This document shows, in pieces, positions 53,076 through 61,316 of a stretch of DNA of 64,000 bases. Numbering within the stretch: the stretch's first letter is position 1; the number at the start of each line of letters is the position of its first letter. Both the position numbers and the translations under genes were made by a program. The notes below the pieces were generated by a model that was given only the letters and a program-made list of their open reading frames with translations, ran no database searches and was not told the DNA's origin. Source of the stretch: DASYKS01 sp035995205 (GTDB taxonomy: Bacteria > Acidobacteriota > Thermoanaerobaculia > Multivoradales > UBA5704); the NCBI GenBank assembly GCA_035995205.1, contig DASYKS010000011.1, positions 70,105 to 134,104 of the forward strand, read 5' to 3'.

Positions 53076-53680
53076 ACCTCTACGTCGAGACGAATTTCGT
53101 CTTGGAGCTTGCGTTGCTCCAAGAGCAGGCAGGAAGCTGCGACGAGATCCTGCGTCTTTGCGAATCCGGACGTGCGAAGCTCGTCATCCCCGCCTCTGCT
53201 GTCGCTGAAGCCTCGGCCACGCTCAACCTGCGCGGCATACGTCGGCAAGACATGAAGCAAAATCTCGATCGGGAGTTGCACCAGCTCGCGCGAACCGGTA
53301 CCTACTCGCAGCGACTGCAGGGATTCCGAGAGATCACCGCCTTGTTGGTAGAGAGTGCTATCACAGAGGCTGCCCGTCTTTCCGAAATCAGTTCTCGCCT
53401 CCTCTGGGTCGCCGAGATCGTCTCCCTCGACGCCCTGATCCTAAGTGCAGCGGAAGATTTCCGGACAAACTACGACTTGCGTCCGCCGGACGCGCTCGTC
53501 CTTGCTTCGGTTCTCGGCCATCTCGGCGACGAACCTGGGGCTCCCAGTTGCTTTCTCAGTCGCGATTCCGACTTCGAGGATCCAAAGATCATCGAAGATC
53601 TCTCCCGCCGCCGCTGCAAACTCATTGGCCGTTTCGACCACGGCCTGGCTGCTCTCCTTGGCGAATCCTCAACCACCTGA
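53072..53680 (+). CDS. PIN-domain protein
   Basis: The 202-residue protein begins LYVETNFVLELAL, a PIN first motif, has a middle helix with SEISSRLLW and VSLDALILSAAEDFRT, then PPDALVLASVL and FLSRDSDFEDPKI, which provide the other acids. At 202 residues it is longer than VapC (about 130), with an extra helical insert near residues 45-115. It is a probable ribonuclease. The first gene of the pair is not a standard antitoxin. Confidence 0.85.
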   Translation: MNLYVETNFVLELALLQEQAGSCDEILRLCESGRAKLVIPASAVAEASATLNLRGIRRQDMKQNLDRELHQLARTGTYSQRLQGFREITALLVESAITEAARLSEISSRLLWVAEIVSLDALILSAAEDFRTNYDLRPPDALVLASVLGHLGDEPGAPSCFLSRDSDFEDPKIIEDLSRRRCKLIGRFDHGLAALLGESSTT

Positions 53681-53717
53681 GCGCAGGTTCTTGCTCGCCG
53701 ATTTCTCATGACCTCGC

Positions 53718-54650
53718 ATGAGTACCTGGCAAGCACAGCAAGACCACATCAAGGCCACCTGCCGACGCTTGATCGATCAGCATGTGATCGAGCCACTCTC
53801 CACGGCCGAAGGAGAGGCGAGCCGCTGGAACTTGTGCGAGCTGGCGTCTCTGATCGAGGGTCACTTCCACATCCAGTTAAACCTCACCGGGCTCTCCGAA
53901 ATCGAACGCCTCGCCTACGAGAGCCGGGCCAGTTGGGACAGAGGCCCGCTCCCGACGCCTCACAGCGAGTGGCGCCATCCGTTCTGGCTGCTCGACGACG
54001 GCCGACGCGTCGGCACGCTCGCCGTTCCGACGATGATCTCGGGGCGCGATCTGATCTCCGTTTCGAGTCTCTACGTCGATCCGGCGGCGCGCCGAGGCAA
54101 CATCGCCCGCCGCGCTCTCGAAGCGGTTTTCCGCGCGGGCCTCGAACTGGGAGCCGGGGGTCTTCGGCTCGACACGAGCTGGATCTGGCAGCCTGCGGTG
54201 CGCTTCTATGCCCGCATCGGGATGTGGGTGCGGTCGTGGAAACACAATCTGGTCTTTACCTGGCAGGCGAACCTGCCGCCCTACCGGGTCGAGATCGGCG
54301 AGACCGAAGCTCGCTTTCTGATCGAGCAGGACGGCGGATGGCTGACAAAAGTGACCGCACGAAATCTCGGCGACCGGCTCGGCTGGGAGCCCATCGATCT
54401 CGAACCGAGGCTCGGCGAGCCGTTCTACTGCATCCCGGGTACCTTCGCACTCCACCTCGCCCTGGCCGGCTGGCCGCTCATTCGCTCCGACGAGACCTGG
54501 GAACGCCGCCACAACTGGTCCGACGCGGTCCAGCCCGAAGGCCTTGCCTACAAGATCGAGATCTTCGAGGCTATCGATCGCGAGCGTGGTTTCGATGTCC
54601 GGACCCCGCGCATTCCGGGACTGGAGTACCGCGACTTGGATGAGATCTGA
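53718..54650 (+). CDS. GNAT-family acetyltransferase
   Basis: The 310-residue protein contains a GNAT core at about residues 90-180: VGTLAVPTMISGRDLISVSSLYVDPAARRGNIARRAL (split by helices here) with the acetyl-CoA-binding RRGNIARRAL segment, then FYARIGMW. The C-terminal third is separate, with a strand-rich part and PTFALHLALAGWPL-like sequence. Acyl acceptor is unknown. It stands alone after the PIN gene and ends at a hairpin shared with the convergent gene. Confidence 0.8.
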   Translation: MSTWQAQQDHIKATCRRLIDQHVIEPLSTAEGEASRWNLCELASLIEGHFHIQLNLTGLSEIERLAYESRASWDRGPLPTPHSEWRHPFWLLDDGRRVGTLAVPTMISGRDLISVSSLYVDPAARRGNIARRALEAVFRAGLELGAGGLRLDTSWIWQPAVRFYARIGMWVRSWKHNLVFTWQANLPPYRVEIGETEARFLIEQDGGWLTKVTARNLGDRLGWEPIDLEPRLGEPFYCIPGTFALHLALAGWPLIRSDETWERRHNWSDAVQPEGLAYKIEIFEAIDRERGFDVRTPRIPGLEYRDLDEI

Positions 54651-54670
54651 GGTCTCGTCAAGTTTGGAGT

Positions 54671-54688
54671 GCGCCGACGTGTCGGCGC
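54671..54688. terminator. terminator hairpin between convergent genes
   Basis: GCGCCGAC-GT-GTCGGCGC, followed by TTTGAT on the plus strand. It lies in the 62-bp gap between the convergent GNAT and MGLFD genes. Confidence 0.65.
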
Positions 54689-54712
54689 TTTGATCGTGGC
54701 GACGTGAAGCCG

Positions 54713-55573
54713 CTACCGCAGCCCGAACAAATACAAGAGCGCCGCATACCCGCTGGGCAACGACCGAGGTGGCGATTTAAGGTTCGCGTAGCGGACGGCC
54801 ATTTCGAGGAAGAACCGGGCATGGAAGAACGCCTCTAAAATCGGCCGGGTCTCTTCCGTCCAGCGTTGGTTGGCATCGATCTCGAATTTCTTGCCGGTTC
54901 CGGACTCGACGATCTGGACGAACCAGGGGTTGAGCGGAAGGTCCGGCGAGAGCGCTTTCAGCCGCTCGACGATCGCCTGAGTCCTCCGCTGGAGCCCAAA
55001 GACTTTGAAGCTCTGATGGTAGAAGCGGTAGATCGGATCCTCGTAGCCCCAGTGATCGCTTGCATCGGCGAGCAACTTTTCGAGTTGGGTCCGGTCGCGT
55101 TGGAGATTCTGGAGCAGAACCTGTTCCGCTTTGGGAGAACCTTCGGGCTCTGCGGCAACCGACGCTTTGGAGGCCGGGGCCATGTCCTCTGGCACCTTCG
55201 GCGGCTCGGGGAGCTCCGCCGCGATCTCCTCGGTCACCGGATCGTCCCAACGCCTAAAGCCTGGAGTCCGGCGCGCCTCTTCAAGCGATCGAATCCACTC
55301 GACACGTCCGTGGGTGAAACGCACGATGTATTCGATCCAGTTCCGATCGGAGTCGTGGGTGTAGATCTCGACATCGCCATGCACCGGCCATTCGATATCG
55401 CGGCACGGACCTCTCGCAAACATCCCCCCTCGGGAATGGCGGATCAATCGACCATCGGGCGTGATCGTGTATCGCTCCATACCGCTGTCGAGACCCTTGG
55501 TCTGGTACTCCAAGTCCTGATGGTTGGCCACCGGCAAAAGGTACTCGCAGTGGATGGTGTCGAAGAGTCCCAT
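54713..55573 (-). CDS. MGLFD-type protein of unknown function
   Basis: The 286-residue protein begins MGLFDTIHCEYLLP, followed by a beta-rich domain (residues about 15-100), an acidic Pro/Ala-rich linker and a helical C-terminal domain with YRFYHQSFKVFGLQRRTQ, RPILEAFFHARFFLEMAVRY and LPSGYAALLYLFGLR. I recall the two halves as conserved in unknown proteins of other bacteria, and the MGLFD start is common in phage-like small proteins. GGAG lies 9 nt before ATG 55573. The 218 bp upstream, then the 20-bp array, are its only upstream neighbours, so the array could control it. Confidence 0.75.
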   Translation of the reverse strand: MGLFDTIHCEYLLPVANHQDLEYQTKGLDSGMERYTITPDGRLIRHSRGGMFARGPCRDIEWPVHGDVEIYTHDSDRNWIEYIVRFTHGRVEWIRSLEEARRTPGFRRWDDPVTEEIAAELPEPPKVPEDMAPASKASVAAEPEGSPKAEQVLLQNLQRDRTQLEKLLADASDHWGYEDPIYRFYHQSFKVFGLQRRTQAIVERLKALSPDLPLNPWFVQIVESGTGKKFEIDANQRWTEETRPILEAFFHARFFLEMAVRYANLKSPPRSLPSGYAALLYLFGLR

Positions 55574-55791
55574 CGTTCAATTTCTCCGGTGCGGATTTCG
55601 CTCGTCAGGCCGGCGCCGCGGCGTGTGCGCAATCCTAACGGTTATCTCCAGGCGCGATCTGATTCCCGTTTCCGGGTTATACGCCGTAGCGCCGCACCCA
55701 AACGAACGTCGGCCGCCGCATCCAATGCCCGGGCTGATCGAAGCACTTTCAACGCCGCCCGCAACGGATACGGCTCGCAAACCAAGAATCC

Positions 55792-56111
55792 GGGACGTAA
55801 CCCCTGAATATGGGACGCATAGACGGAATACGGGACTGATGTTCGGAATACGGGCCGTATAGCCAGAAGCTGGGACGCTTTAGCTGATTACGAGACGTAT
55901 AGCCAGAGTACGGGACGGCTCATCGCTTCCTGGGACGTATAGCCGGAATACGGGACGTAATATCCGAATACGGGACCACTCACCAGAGGATGGGACGCTC
56001 GCTCGGAGGACGGGACGTATTGGGCTATTTAGCGACGTACCTTCGGTGATTCGACCGCATCACCTGGCGCCGGGACGTCCAGCCAGGAATCGGGACGTCG
56101 ATCGTTACGCC
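55792..56111. repeat. 20-bp-period degenerate array, 16 units
   Basis: Units begin at 55792, 55812, 55832 and every 20 bp to 56092, with no insertion or deletion. The best unit is GGGACGTATAGCCGGAATAC (55932-55951). Position 5 is C in all 16 units, positions 1 and 3 are G in 15, and positions 2, 4 and 6 are conserved in 14. The centre (TATAGCC in several units) and the tail (GAATAC) vary. Edges are most decayed; fainter traces continue to about 55752 on the left. CGTAT in a unit and ATACG across the boundary with the next unit can pair. The array is non-coding: 20 is not a multiple of 3 and stops occur in the frames. It fills most of the 563-bp gap 55574-56136. Confidence 0.92.
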
Positions 56112-56136
56112 GATTCGCTCGACGCCGTAACGGCCC

Positions 56137-56526
56137 TCATCCCTTCTTTTTGGCGAGGGCGGCGGCGATCTCTTCCCGGATCATTTCGCGCAGACCCTCC
56201 TTGAGATCGGCGTCAGGCTCCTTCGCGGCCGCACGGCGCTTGCTCGGCGGATCGGGGTTGTGGACGATCCAGTCTTCCAGCCGGTGCGGCAACGAGCGCT
56301 CGGCTTCGACCAGCGCGAGGCGAAAGAAATCCGAAGTCGGAACCTTGAGGTATCGCGCGAGTCCATTCACGTGGCGGACGCGCAGCTCCATCTGGCCGTT
56401 GAAGATCTCGTCCAGGCGGCCGTGGCCGATTTCCATCGCCTGCTCGACCTCGTGCTTGGTTCCCGGCGCAGCGGCGACCGCCCGGCGCACGATCTCCAGG
56501 ACCGCCTTGGTGTCTTTGTCGCTCAT
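56137..56526 (-). CDS. small HTH-like protein, paralogue 2
   Basis: The 129-residue protein has the same motif order as the protein at 23019-23540: a helix (EIVRRAVAAAPGTKHEVEQ), GRLDEIFNGQMELRVRHV, then YLKVPTSDFFR, and an amphipathic tail with DLKEGLREMIREEIAAALAKKKG. The 23019 copy has a longer basic extension. The GxxxxxxxxG-x-(M/I)-x-(L/M)-R-x-x-H pattern is shared. Its stop is 25 bp from the end of the 20-bp array, so the gene is transcribed away from its own promoter towards the array. Such a protein could bind the array, but nothing here proves it. Confidence 0.75.
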   Translation of the reverse strand: MSDKDTKAVLEIVRRAVAAAPGTKHEVEQAMEIGHGRLDEIFNGQMELRVRHVNGLARYLKVPTSDFFRLALVEAERSLPHRLEDWIVHNPDPPSKRRAAAKEPDADLKEGLREMIREEIAAALAKKKG

Positions 56527-56632
56527 CGCGCAACTCTATGAAGCGGAAGCGAACGCCGCAAGCGAGGTCACGAGCGGGCGAGGTGGATCGAGCAGGCCGG
56601 ATGCTCGCCGCATTGCCCTATTCCTCCGTCTC

Positions 56633-57214
56633 TCACCCCTCCTGACCGACCGCGGCGCCACAGTGGGGGCAACTGAGGAGTTCGTGGGAGAAAGCCCCGC
56701 CGCAGTGGGCACAGAAAGCGCGGCCGGCGATGCTCTTGGGGTCGAGCTTGCTCAGCTCCGGATAGGTGACTTCAAGCTCCGCCGTGCTCATTCGGTCTTC
56801 CTCGGCGGCGGGCGACCAGACGACCTCGATCGCGACCAGCTCCTCGCTCGTCAGTGCGGCGCCGTCGGCAAGCCCGGCCCTGATTTCGGCGGCGGGGTCT
56901 GGAGTGGACGCCCTATCGAGGGGACGCCGGGTGACGAGGATCAGGCTGACGACGACGGTTCCCTCGCCCTCCTCCGGGCGCGGCACGATCGGAGGCGCGG
57001 CTTGGGTCGCGAGCCCGCCCCCTTCACTGCGGATCAACTCGCGGCGAAAGCGGGATCGCGCTCGGTTGCAGGCCGCCAGGAAGCCCGACTCGGCCGCTCG
57101 CGTGGAAACATCTTGCGATTCCTGCGCGGCGTAAAGCCATGACCGCTCCACCCGCTGAAGGGCGAGCACCACTTCGGCAAATGCGCTTAACGGACCAGCT
57201 TCCCCAAACAACAA
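56633..57214 (-). CDS. DUF1517-like protein with C-terminal zinc ribbon
   Basis: The 193-residue protein carries VVVSLILVTRRPL, LTSEELVAIEVVWSP and MSTAELEVTYPEL, the DUF1517 pattern known from cyanobacterial and plastid proteins. The N-terminal part of DUF1517 is mostly missing; only VLALQRVERSWLY resembles it. The last 30 residues hold CAHC...CPHC, a zinc ribbon. The start is unsure: TTG at 57214 is the most upstream option, and a GTG at about 57172 is another. The gene seems trimmed at the 5' end or starts further upstream in a way I cannot see. Function unknown. Confidence 0.6.
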   Translation of the reverse strand: MLFGEAGPLSAFAEVVLALQRVERSWLYAAQESQDVSTRAAESGFLAACNRARSRFRRELIRSEGGGLATQAAPPIVPRPEEGEGTVVVSLILVTRRPLDRASTPDPAAEIRAGLADGAALTSEELVAIEVVWSPAAEEDRMSTAELEVTYPELSKLDPKSIAGRAFCAHCGGAFSHELLSCPHCGAAVGQEG

Positions 57215-57257
57215 CCGGCGGCCGAACGTCGAGACGATCGACCGCCGAGCGGCGCGC

Positions 57258-57722
57258 TCAAAGCATTTGTGCGAGGAACGTCCCCGAGTTGATGCCGGTA
57301 CCCGGGATGACGACGCCGAAGTTTGCCGGCCAGACGGAAACGTAGGGGAACAGCAGCTTGCTGTTGCACTCCACCTGCACTTCGTAGGCGAAGCCTTCGG
57401 GGTAGGTGTTGGCGTTGTGGGTGCTCTCGCCCGGCTGGAGGGAGACCACGAGCGGCCCCGGCGGCATGGCGACCTTGAGCGCTCCGACCGGGCACTTGAA
57501 CACCGTGACGCGCGCCGTTTGCTGGGTGGTGTCGTTATTGAGCAGGGCCCAATCCAGAGAGCCGGAATCCTGCGGCAGCAGGAAGGGACCGGTCGTGTAT
57601 TTGTGCTTGAACTTGATGCGCGGCCCGGCCTCGGCCAAAACTTGTGCGGGCAGGGCGTCGCCCTTGGGCCGATTCAGAGTCCCTGCCTCCTCTTTCGATT
57701 TGCGAAGTGCCATGTTCGTCAT
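57258..57722 (-). CDS. small beta-rich protein of unknown function
   Basis: The 154-residue protein has no signal peptide. From about residue 35 it is rich in beta strands: FLLPQDSGSLDWALLNNDT, ARVTVFKCPVGAL, PLVVSLQPGEST and YEVQVECNSKLLFPYVSVW. This is consistent with an immunoglobulin-like sandwich. The protein at 63414-63806 has the same size class and the same order of strands, but similarity is too weak to call homology. GGAG precedes ATG 57722 at a reasonable distance. Ends 44 bp before the DUF1517-like gene on the same strand. Confidence 0.55.
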   Translation of the reverse strand: MTNMALRKSKEEAGTLNRPKGDALPAQVLAEAGPRIKFKHKYTTGPFLLPQDSGSLDWALLNNDTTQQTARVTVFKCPVGALKVAMPPGPLVVSLQPGESTHNANTYPEGFAYEVQVECNSKLLFPYVSVWPANFGVVIPGTGINSGTFLAQML

Positions 57723-58152
57723 CTCCTCTTCGATCGGATTTCATTTTTGGATGGCCCGAACGTGCGGGCTTGCCGCCACGGCTCGGACCGGAGAACTTTC
57801 CAGATATTTAGGGCGAAGAAGGAAAGGAAACGTTACAGGGTCCACCGAAGCGGAAGAGGACGCCGCAAGCGGCTCGCCCGCAAAGGCCCACTCGCCACCC
57901 GCCAGTATCCATTCACCCCGCGGAACCGCGCTTGATCCCACCGGACGCTCACCGGGTCACGGGCAGGTCTACGATCGTTTTCGATCTCCAGCGACTCTCG
58001 GCGCGGAGCCTCCTTCTTCACGCCGTGGGTTGCCCGAGCTCTCCTCCTCCAGCCGACGAGCTCAGGGTGCCGCCCCCCTTCGGTGCCCCCCGATCTCGCC
58101 GGCTCCTTTTTTCGTCTCTCGACTCCCTAGTCCGATGAACCGGAGCTGCGAT
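57723..58152. other. intergenic gap, no gene seen
   Basis: About 430 bp between the small beta-rich gene and the stop of the Cys-rich gene. Open frames here are compositionally poor and lack ribosome binding sites. No palindrome or RNA gene was recognised. It must hold the promoter of the beta-rich gene. Confidence 0.45.
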
Positions 58153-58443
58153 CTACCAGAAGTAAGAGCAGCTGGGGTATCCGCTAAAGACCATCCAGCC
58201 GCCGTAGGTGCCCTGCTGATTGCAGTTCCACCCGGCCCGCTGCAAGCAGTCTTCGCACGATGCTTCCCAGCCATCCACGGAAATTCCGTTGTCGCAGCGA
58301 ATCGAACAGTTGTCTACCAACGAGAGAGGGGCTGGCGAAGCAGCGATTTCGAGCGGAGGGGAACTCTGGGGAACCTCCTCAGCGACCGCAGGGCAAAGCG
58401 TTACGAGGACGAGAATCACGAGAGTGGTGAGCGTCCCTTTCAA
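58153..58443 (-). CDS. small secreted Cys-rich protein
   Basis: The 96-residue protein has a signal peptide (TLVILVLVTLCPAVA) and a short Pro/Ser linker, then a Cys-rich C-terminus: NCSIRCDNG, ASCEDCLQ, WNCNQQG and SCSYFW, six Cys that could form three disulphides. It starts at TTG 58443 with GGAG nine bases upstream, the only suitable start. I know no family. It could be an extracellular peptide, toxin-like or inhibitor-like; none is supported further. It is divergent from the Omp85 gene. Confidence 0.6.
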   Translation of the reverse strand: MKGTLTTLVILVLVTLCPAVAEEVPQSSPPLEIAASPAPLSLVDNCSIRCDNGISVDGWEASCEDCLQRAGWNCNQQGTYGGWMVFSGYPSCSYFW

Positions 58444-58638
58444 GATTTTGATCTCCGTTCCGAGGGGAAGTGGGAATCCCTCTGAATAAAGGGGTGCCTC
58501 CGGCGTTTGAAGAGGGACGAGGATCTTGAGGTTGCCTCGTTCGGCAAGCCAACGTGAAGAGCGTGATAGCCGTCTGCCTTCGATCTGACATCAAGTCTCG
58601 AGTCCCCTTCATCTGGGATTCATCCCCCCCTTGTTACG

Positions 58639-60330
58639 TTGCGGTTCATAGTGAGAAACCCGATCTTTCGCGTTTCGACATCCACCTTCCTGATTGCCGT
58701 CGGTCTGGGTTGCACGGTTGCACCGACCGTCCGAGCGGAGGAGGCCCTCCCCTCGCCGGCCGAGCTGGAACGGCGCGGGGCGGTGATCGGCGAGGTGACG
58801 TTCAGGCTCGGCAACATCTTCGACCTCGGCGTGCCGGAGGAGAACCGGAAGCTATTCCGGGCGGCGAACCATCTCCACCGGACGACACGATCGCACGTGG
58901 TCGAGGATCTCCTGCTGTTCCGGCCGGGGGATCTGTATTCGGCGAGCAAGATTGAAGAGTCGGAGCGCCTGCTGCGGACGACGCACTATTTTTACGATCC
59001 TGAGATCCGTGCCGTCCGGTTCGCCGAGGGCAGAGTCGACCTCGAAATCGTCACCCGCGACCTGTGGACGCTCAAAGGCGGGGTGGGAGTCGGCCGGAGC
59101 GGCGGCACGAATTCGAGCCATTTCCAGATCGAGGACACCAACCTGCTCGGCACCGGCCGGACCCTGGACGTCGAACAGTCGTCGAACGTCGACCGCACCT
59201 CTTCGCTGCTTCACTATCGCGACCCGAACGTCGGCCACAGCCGAGTCCTGTTCGATCTCGGCTATTCGAACAACAGCGACGGCGATCTGAAGAGCGTGCA
59301 GGTGGAACGGCCGTTCTTTTCCTTCGACAGCCGCTGGGCGGCCGGGCTCACCGCGGTTTCCGACGATCGGGTCGATTCGCTCTACCGGCTCGGGCATATC
59401 TTCGAGGCGTTCCGTCACAAGCAAGAGAAATTCGAGCTGTACGGCGGTTTGTCGCGCGAGCGCGCGGCGACCCCGGACGGCGTGATCGACAAGGAGGCGC
59501 GGGCTCACCGGTTTTCAGTCGGTTTCACGTTCGAGCGCGATCGGTTCGCACCCGAGTTCGACCGGCCGGTTCCCGCCGTTCTTCCGCCCGACCGGACCCT
59601 CGCCTATCCGTGGGTGGCTTTCGATTCGGTCGGCAACGATTACTTGAAGACGCGCAATTTCGATCAGCTCGGCCGGGCCGAGGATCTGACGCTCGGGCGC
59701 CGCTTCCACGCCCGGCTCGGCCTCTCGTCCACCGCGTTCGGCGCCGATCAAAATGAAGCGATCTTCGACAGCACGGCGAGCTGGGGATACCGTCCTTCTC
59801 GCCATCCCACCCAGACGATCCTGCTCTCCGGGACCACCTCCGGCCGCTACGGCGCGGAGGGCGGGCGCAACCTGCAGACGGGTCTACGGGCGCGCTACTA
59901 CATCCGGAATTTCGGCGACCAGTTGTTCCTCGCCTCGCTCGAAGCCGACGCCACCCGCCGCCTCGACCCGGAAAACCAGCTGCTGCTCGGCGGCGACAGC
60001 GGCCTGCGCGGCTACCCGCTGCGCTACCAGGACGGCGACCGGCGCATCCTGTTCTCGCTCGAACAGCGGGTGTTTACGAATTGGTATCCGTACCGCCTGT
60101 TCCATGTCGGCGGCGCGTTCTTCTTCGACGCGGGGCAGGTCTGGTCGAACGATCCGACGAAAGCGGCGCAGATCCAAGGTCTGCTCAAAGATATCGGCTT
60201 CGGCCTACGCCTCGGCTCCAGCCGCTCGTCGCTCGGCTCGGTCGTCCACCTCGACCTCGCCTTCCCTTTGGACGGCGACTCGTCGATCAAACGGGTTCAA
60301 TACCTGGTGACCACTCGGACCGGTTTTTAG
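58639..60330 (+). CDS. Omp85-family outer-membrane protein
   Basis: The 563-residue protein has a signal peptide (VAPTVRAEE region), one POTRA-like domain at about residues 45-130 (LLLFRPGDLYSASKIEESERLL), then a 16-strand-type barrel with GGDSGLRGYPLRYQDG, the RGY motif of the L6 loop, and a terminal Phe. This is a short Omp85 with one POTRA, unlike BamA (five) or TamA (three). The start is TTG 58639 or GTG 58651; there is no clear ribosome binding site. Possibly surface protein or lipid export. Its stop overlaps the convergent barrel gene. Confidence 0.85.
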   Translation: MRFIVRNPIFRVSTSTFLIAVGLGCTVAPTVRAEEALPSPAELERRGAVIGEVTFRLGNIFDLGVPEENRKLFRAANHLHRTTRSHVVEDLLLFRPGDLYSASKIEESERLLRTTHYFYDPEIRAVRFAEGRVDLEIVTRDLWTLKGGVGVGRSGGTNSSHFQIEDTNLLGTGRTLDVEQSSNVDRTSSLLHYRDPNVGHSRVLFDLGYSNNSDGDLKSVQVERPFFSFDSRWAAGLTAVSDDRVDSLYRLGHIFEAFRHKQEKFELYGGLSRERAATPDGVIDKEARAHRFSVGFTFERDRFAPEFDRPVPAVLPPDRTLAYPWVAFDSVGNDYLKTRNFDQLGRAEDLTLGRRFHARLGLSSTAFGADQNEAIFDSTASWGYRPSRHPTQTILLSGTTSGRYGAEGGRNLQTGLRARYYIRNFGDQLFLASLEADATRRLDPENQLLLGGDSGLRGYPLRYQDGDRRILFSLEQRVFTNWYPYRLFHVGGAFFFDAGQVWSNDPTKAAQIQGLLKDIGFGLRLGSSRSSLGSVVHLDLAFPLDGDSSIKRVQYLVTTRTGF

Positions 60331-61316
60331 GAAGACGGACGCCGCGGTGTATGCCAGGTGAAGTTGAGCACGATCGACTGATCGATCCCTTTGTCGATGA
60401 TCGGCTCGGCGCCGGCCTGGTAGAGAGTGGCGCCGAGATCGAAGCCGAAACCGCTCCGCGTGTGCTCGAAAATCACCCCGGCACCGACGTAACCATCGCC
60501 GATATGAAGACCATGGCCGGCTGAGCCCGTGTCGCCTGCGCGATCGAAGCCTGGACCGGTAACCCGCCCGACGAAACCCTTGCGCGGCAGGGGAAGCGCA
60601 CCGATCACGCGCGGCGCCAGAGTCCAGCTCGCGCCCAGCCCTCGCTCGTGGCGGTAGCCGACGTAGGGAGTGACGTACTGGTAAGTCGCGCTGTGGTCGA
60701 GCACTCCGGAAATTCCGGCGCTCCGGCCCGTCTCGATCGTATAGGCGATCGTGTAGTCGGTAAGCTCGACCCGCTCCCCAAGCGCGCCGAAGGTCCAAGT
60801 GGTCGCTCGGCCGCCGGGCTGCCAGACCACGCCGCCGCCCGCCCCGAAATGGCGCAGATCCCCTTGCGGATGCGAGAAGGTTGCAATTTCCGGCAGGTCG
60901 AGCGGGATACCGCGGCTGAACAGCGGGTTCCAGAGCTCGCGCCCGCTACCGCCGGAAAACCGCATCGTGTCGTAAAAGCCGACCGCCTGAATTCCCCACC
61001 GCTCACTCACGGCGCGAGTGGCGCCGAGTCCCACCAGGCCACCGGTTAGATCGACGAAACGACCGGCGTTCTTACCCCAGGCGACCTGAGCCTCGATCTG
61101 CCACCCTTCCCGATCACTCCCTGCGAACGAAGGCGCCGCGAGCGGCAACGTGAGATAGCGAAGGTTCATCGCACTCTCAGGCAAATGCTCGGCGATATAC
61201 TCGAAATCCTCTCCCGGGTTTGCGACCGCGGCCCGCACCGGATACGTTCCGACTCCGATCGCGACCGAAAGGGCGACGAACGTTGTGCGAACGACCATCT
61301 TCGAAAAGGATTTCAT
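60327..61316 (-). CDS. outer-membrane-type protein beside LTA-synthase-like gene
   Basis: The 329-residue protein has a signal peptide (TYPVRAA), then repeated amphipathic strands with Gly-rich turns (EAQVAWGKNAGRF, GLGATRAVSERWGIQAVGFYD, YVTPYVGYRHERGLGASW), as expected for a beta-barrel or lipid-binding periplasmic protein. The C-terminus is not the usual Phe (TPRRPSS), so outer-membrane insertion is not certain. It starts inside the end of the sulfatase-like gene (ATGA), so they are translated together. Function unknown. Confidence 0.65.
   Translation of the reverse strand: MKSFSKMVVRTTFVALSVAIGVGTYPVRAAVANPGEDFEYIAEHLPESAMNLRYLTLPLAAPSFAGSDREGWQIEAQVAWGKNAGRFVDLTGGLVGLGATRAVSERWGIQAVGFYDTMRFSGGSGRELWNPLFSRGIPLDLPEIATFSHPQGDLRHFGAGGGVVWQPGGRATTWTFGALGERVELTDYTIAYTIETGRSAGISGVLDHSATYQYVTPYVGYRHERGLGASWTLAPRVIGALPLPRKGFVGRVTGPGFDRAGDTGSAGHGLHIGDGYVGAGVIFEHTRSGFGFDLGATLYQAGAEPIIDKGIDQSIVLNFTWHTPRRPSS

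Noticed and set aside
55524..55862. An open frame entering the 20-bp array
   Set aside because: It starts inside the MGLFD gene on the other strand, has no ribosome binding site, and stops at the fourth unit (GTATAG).
55792..56111. The 20-bp array as a CRISPR array
   Set aside because: Units are contiguous with no spacers, only six bases are strongly kept, and no cas gene is present.
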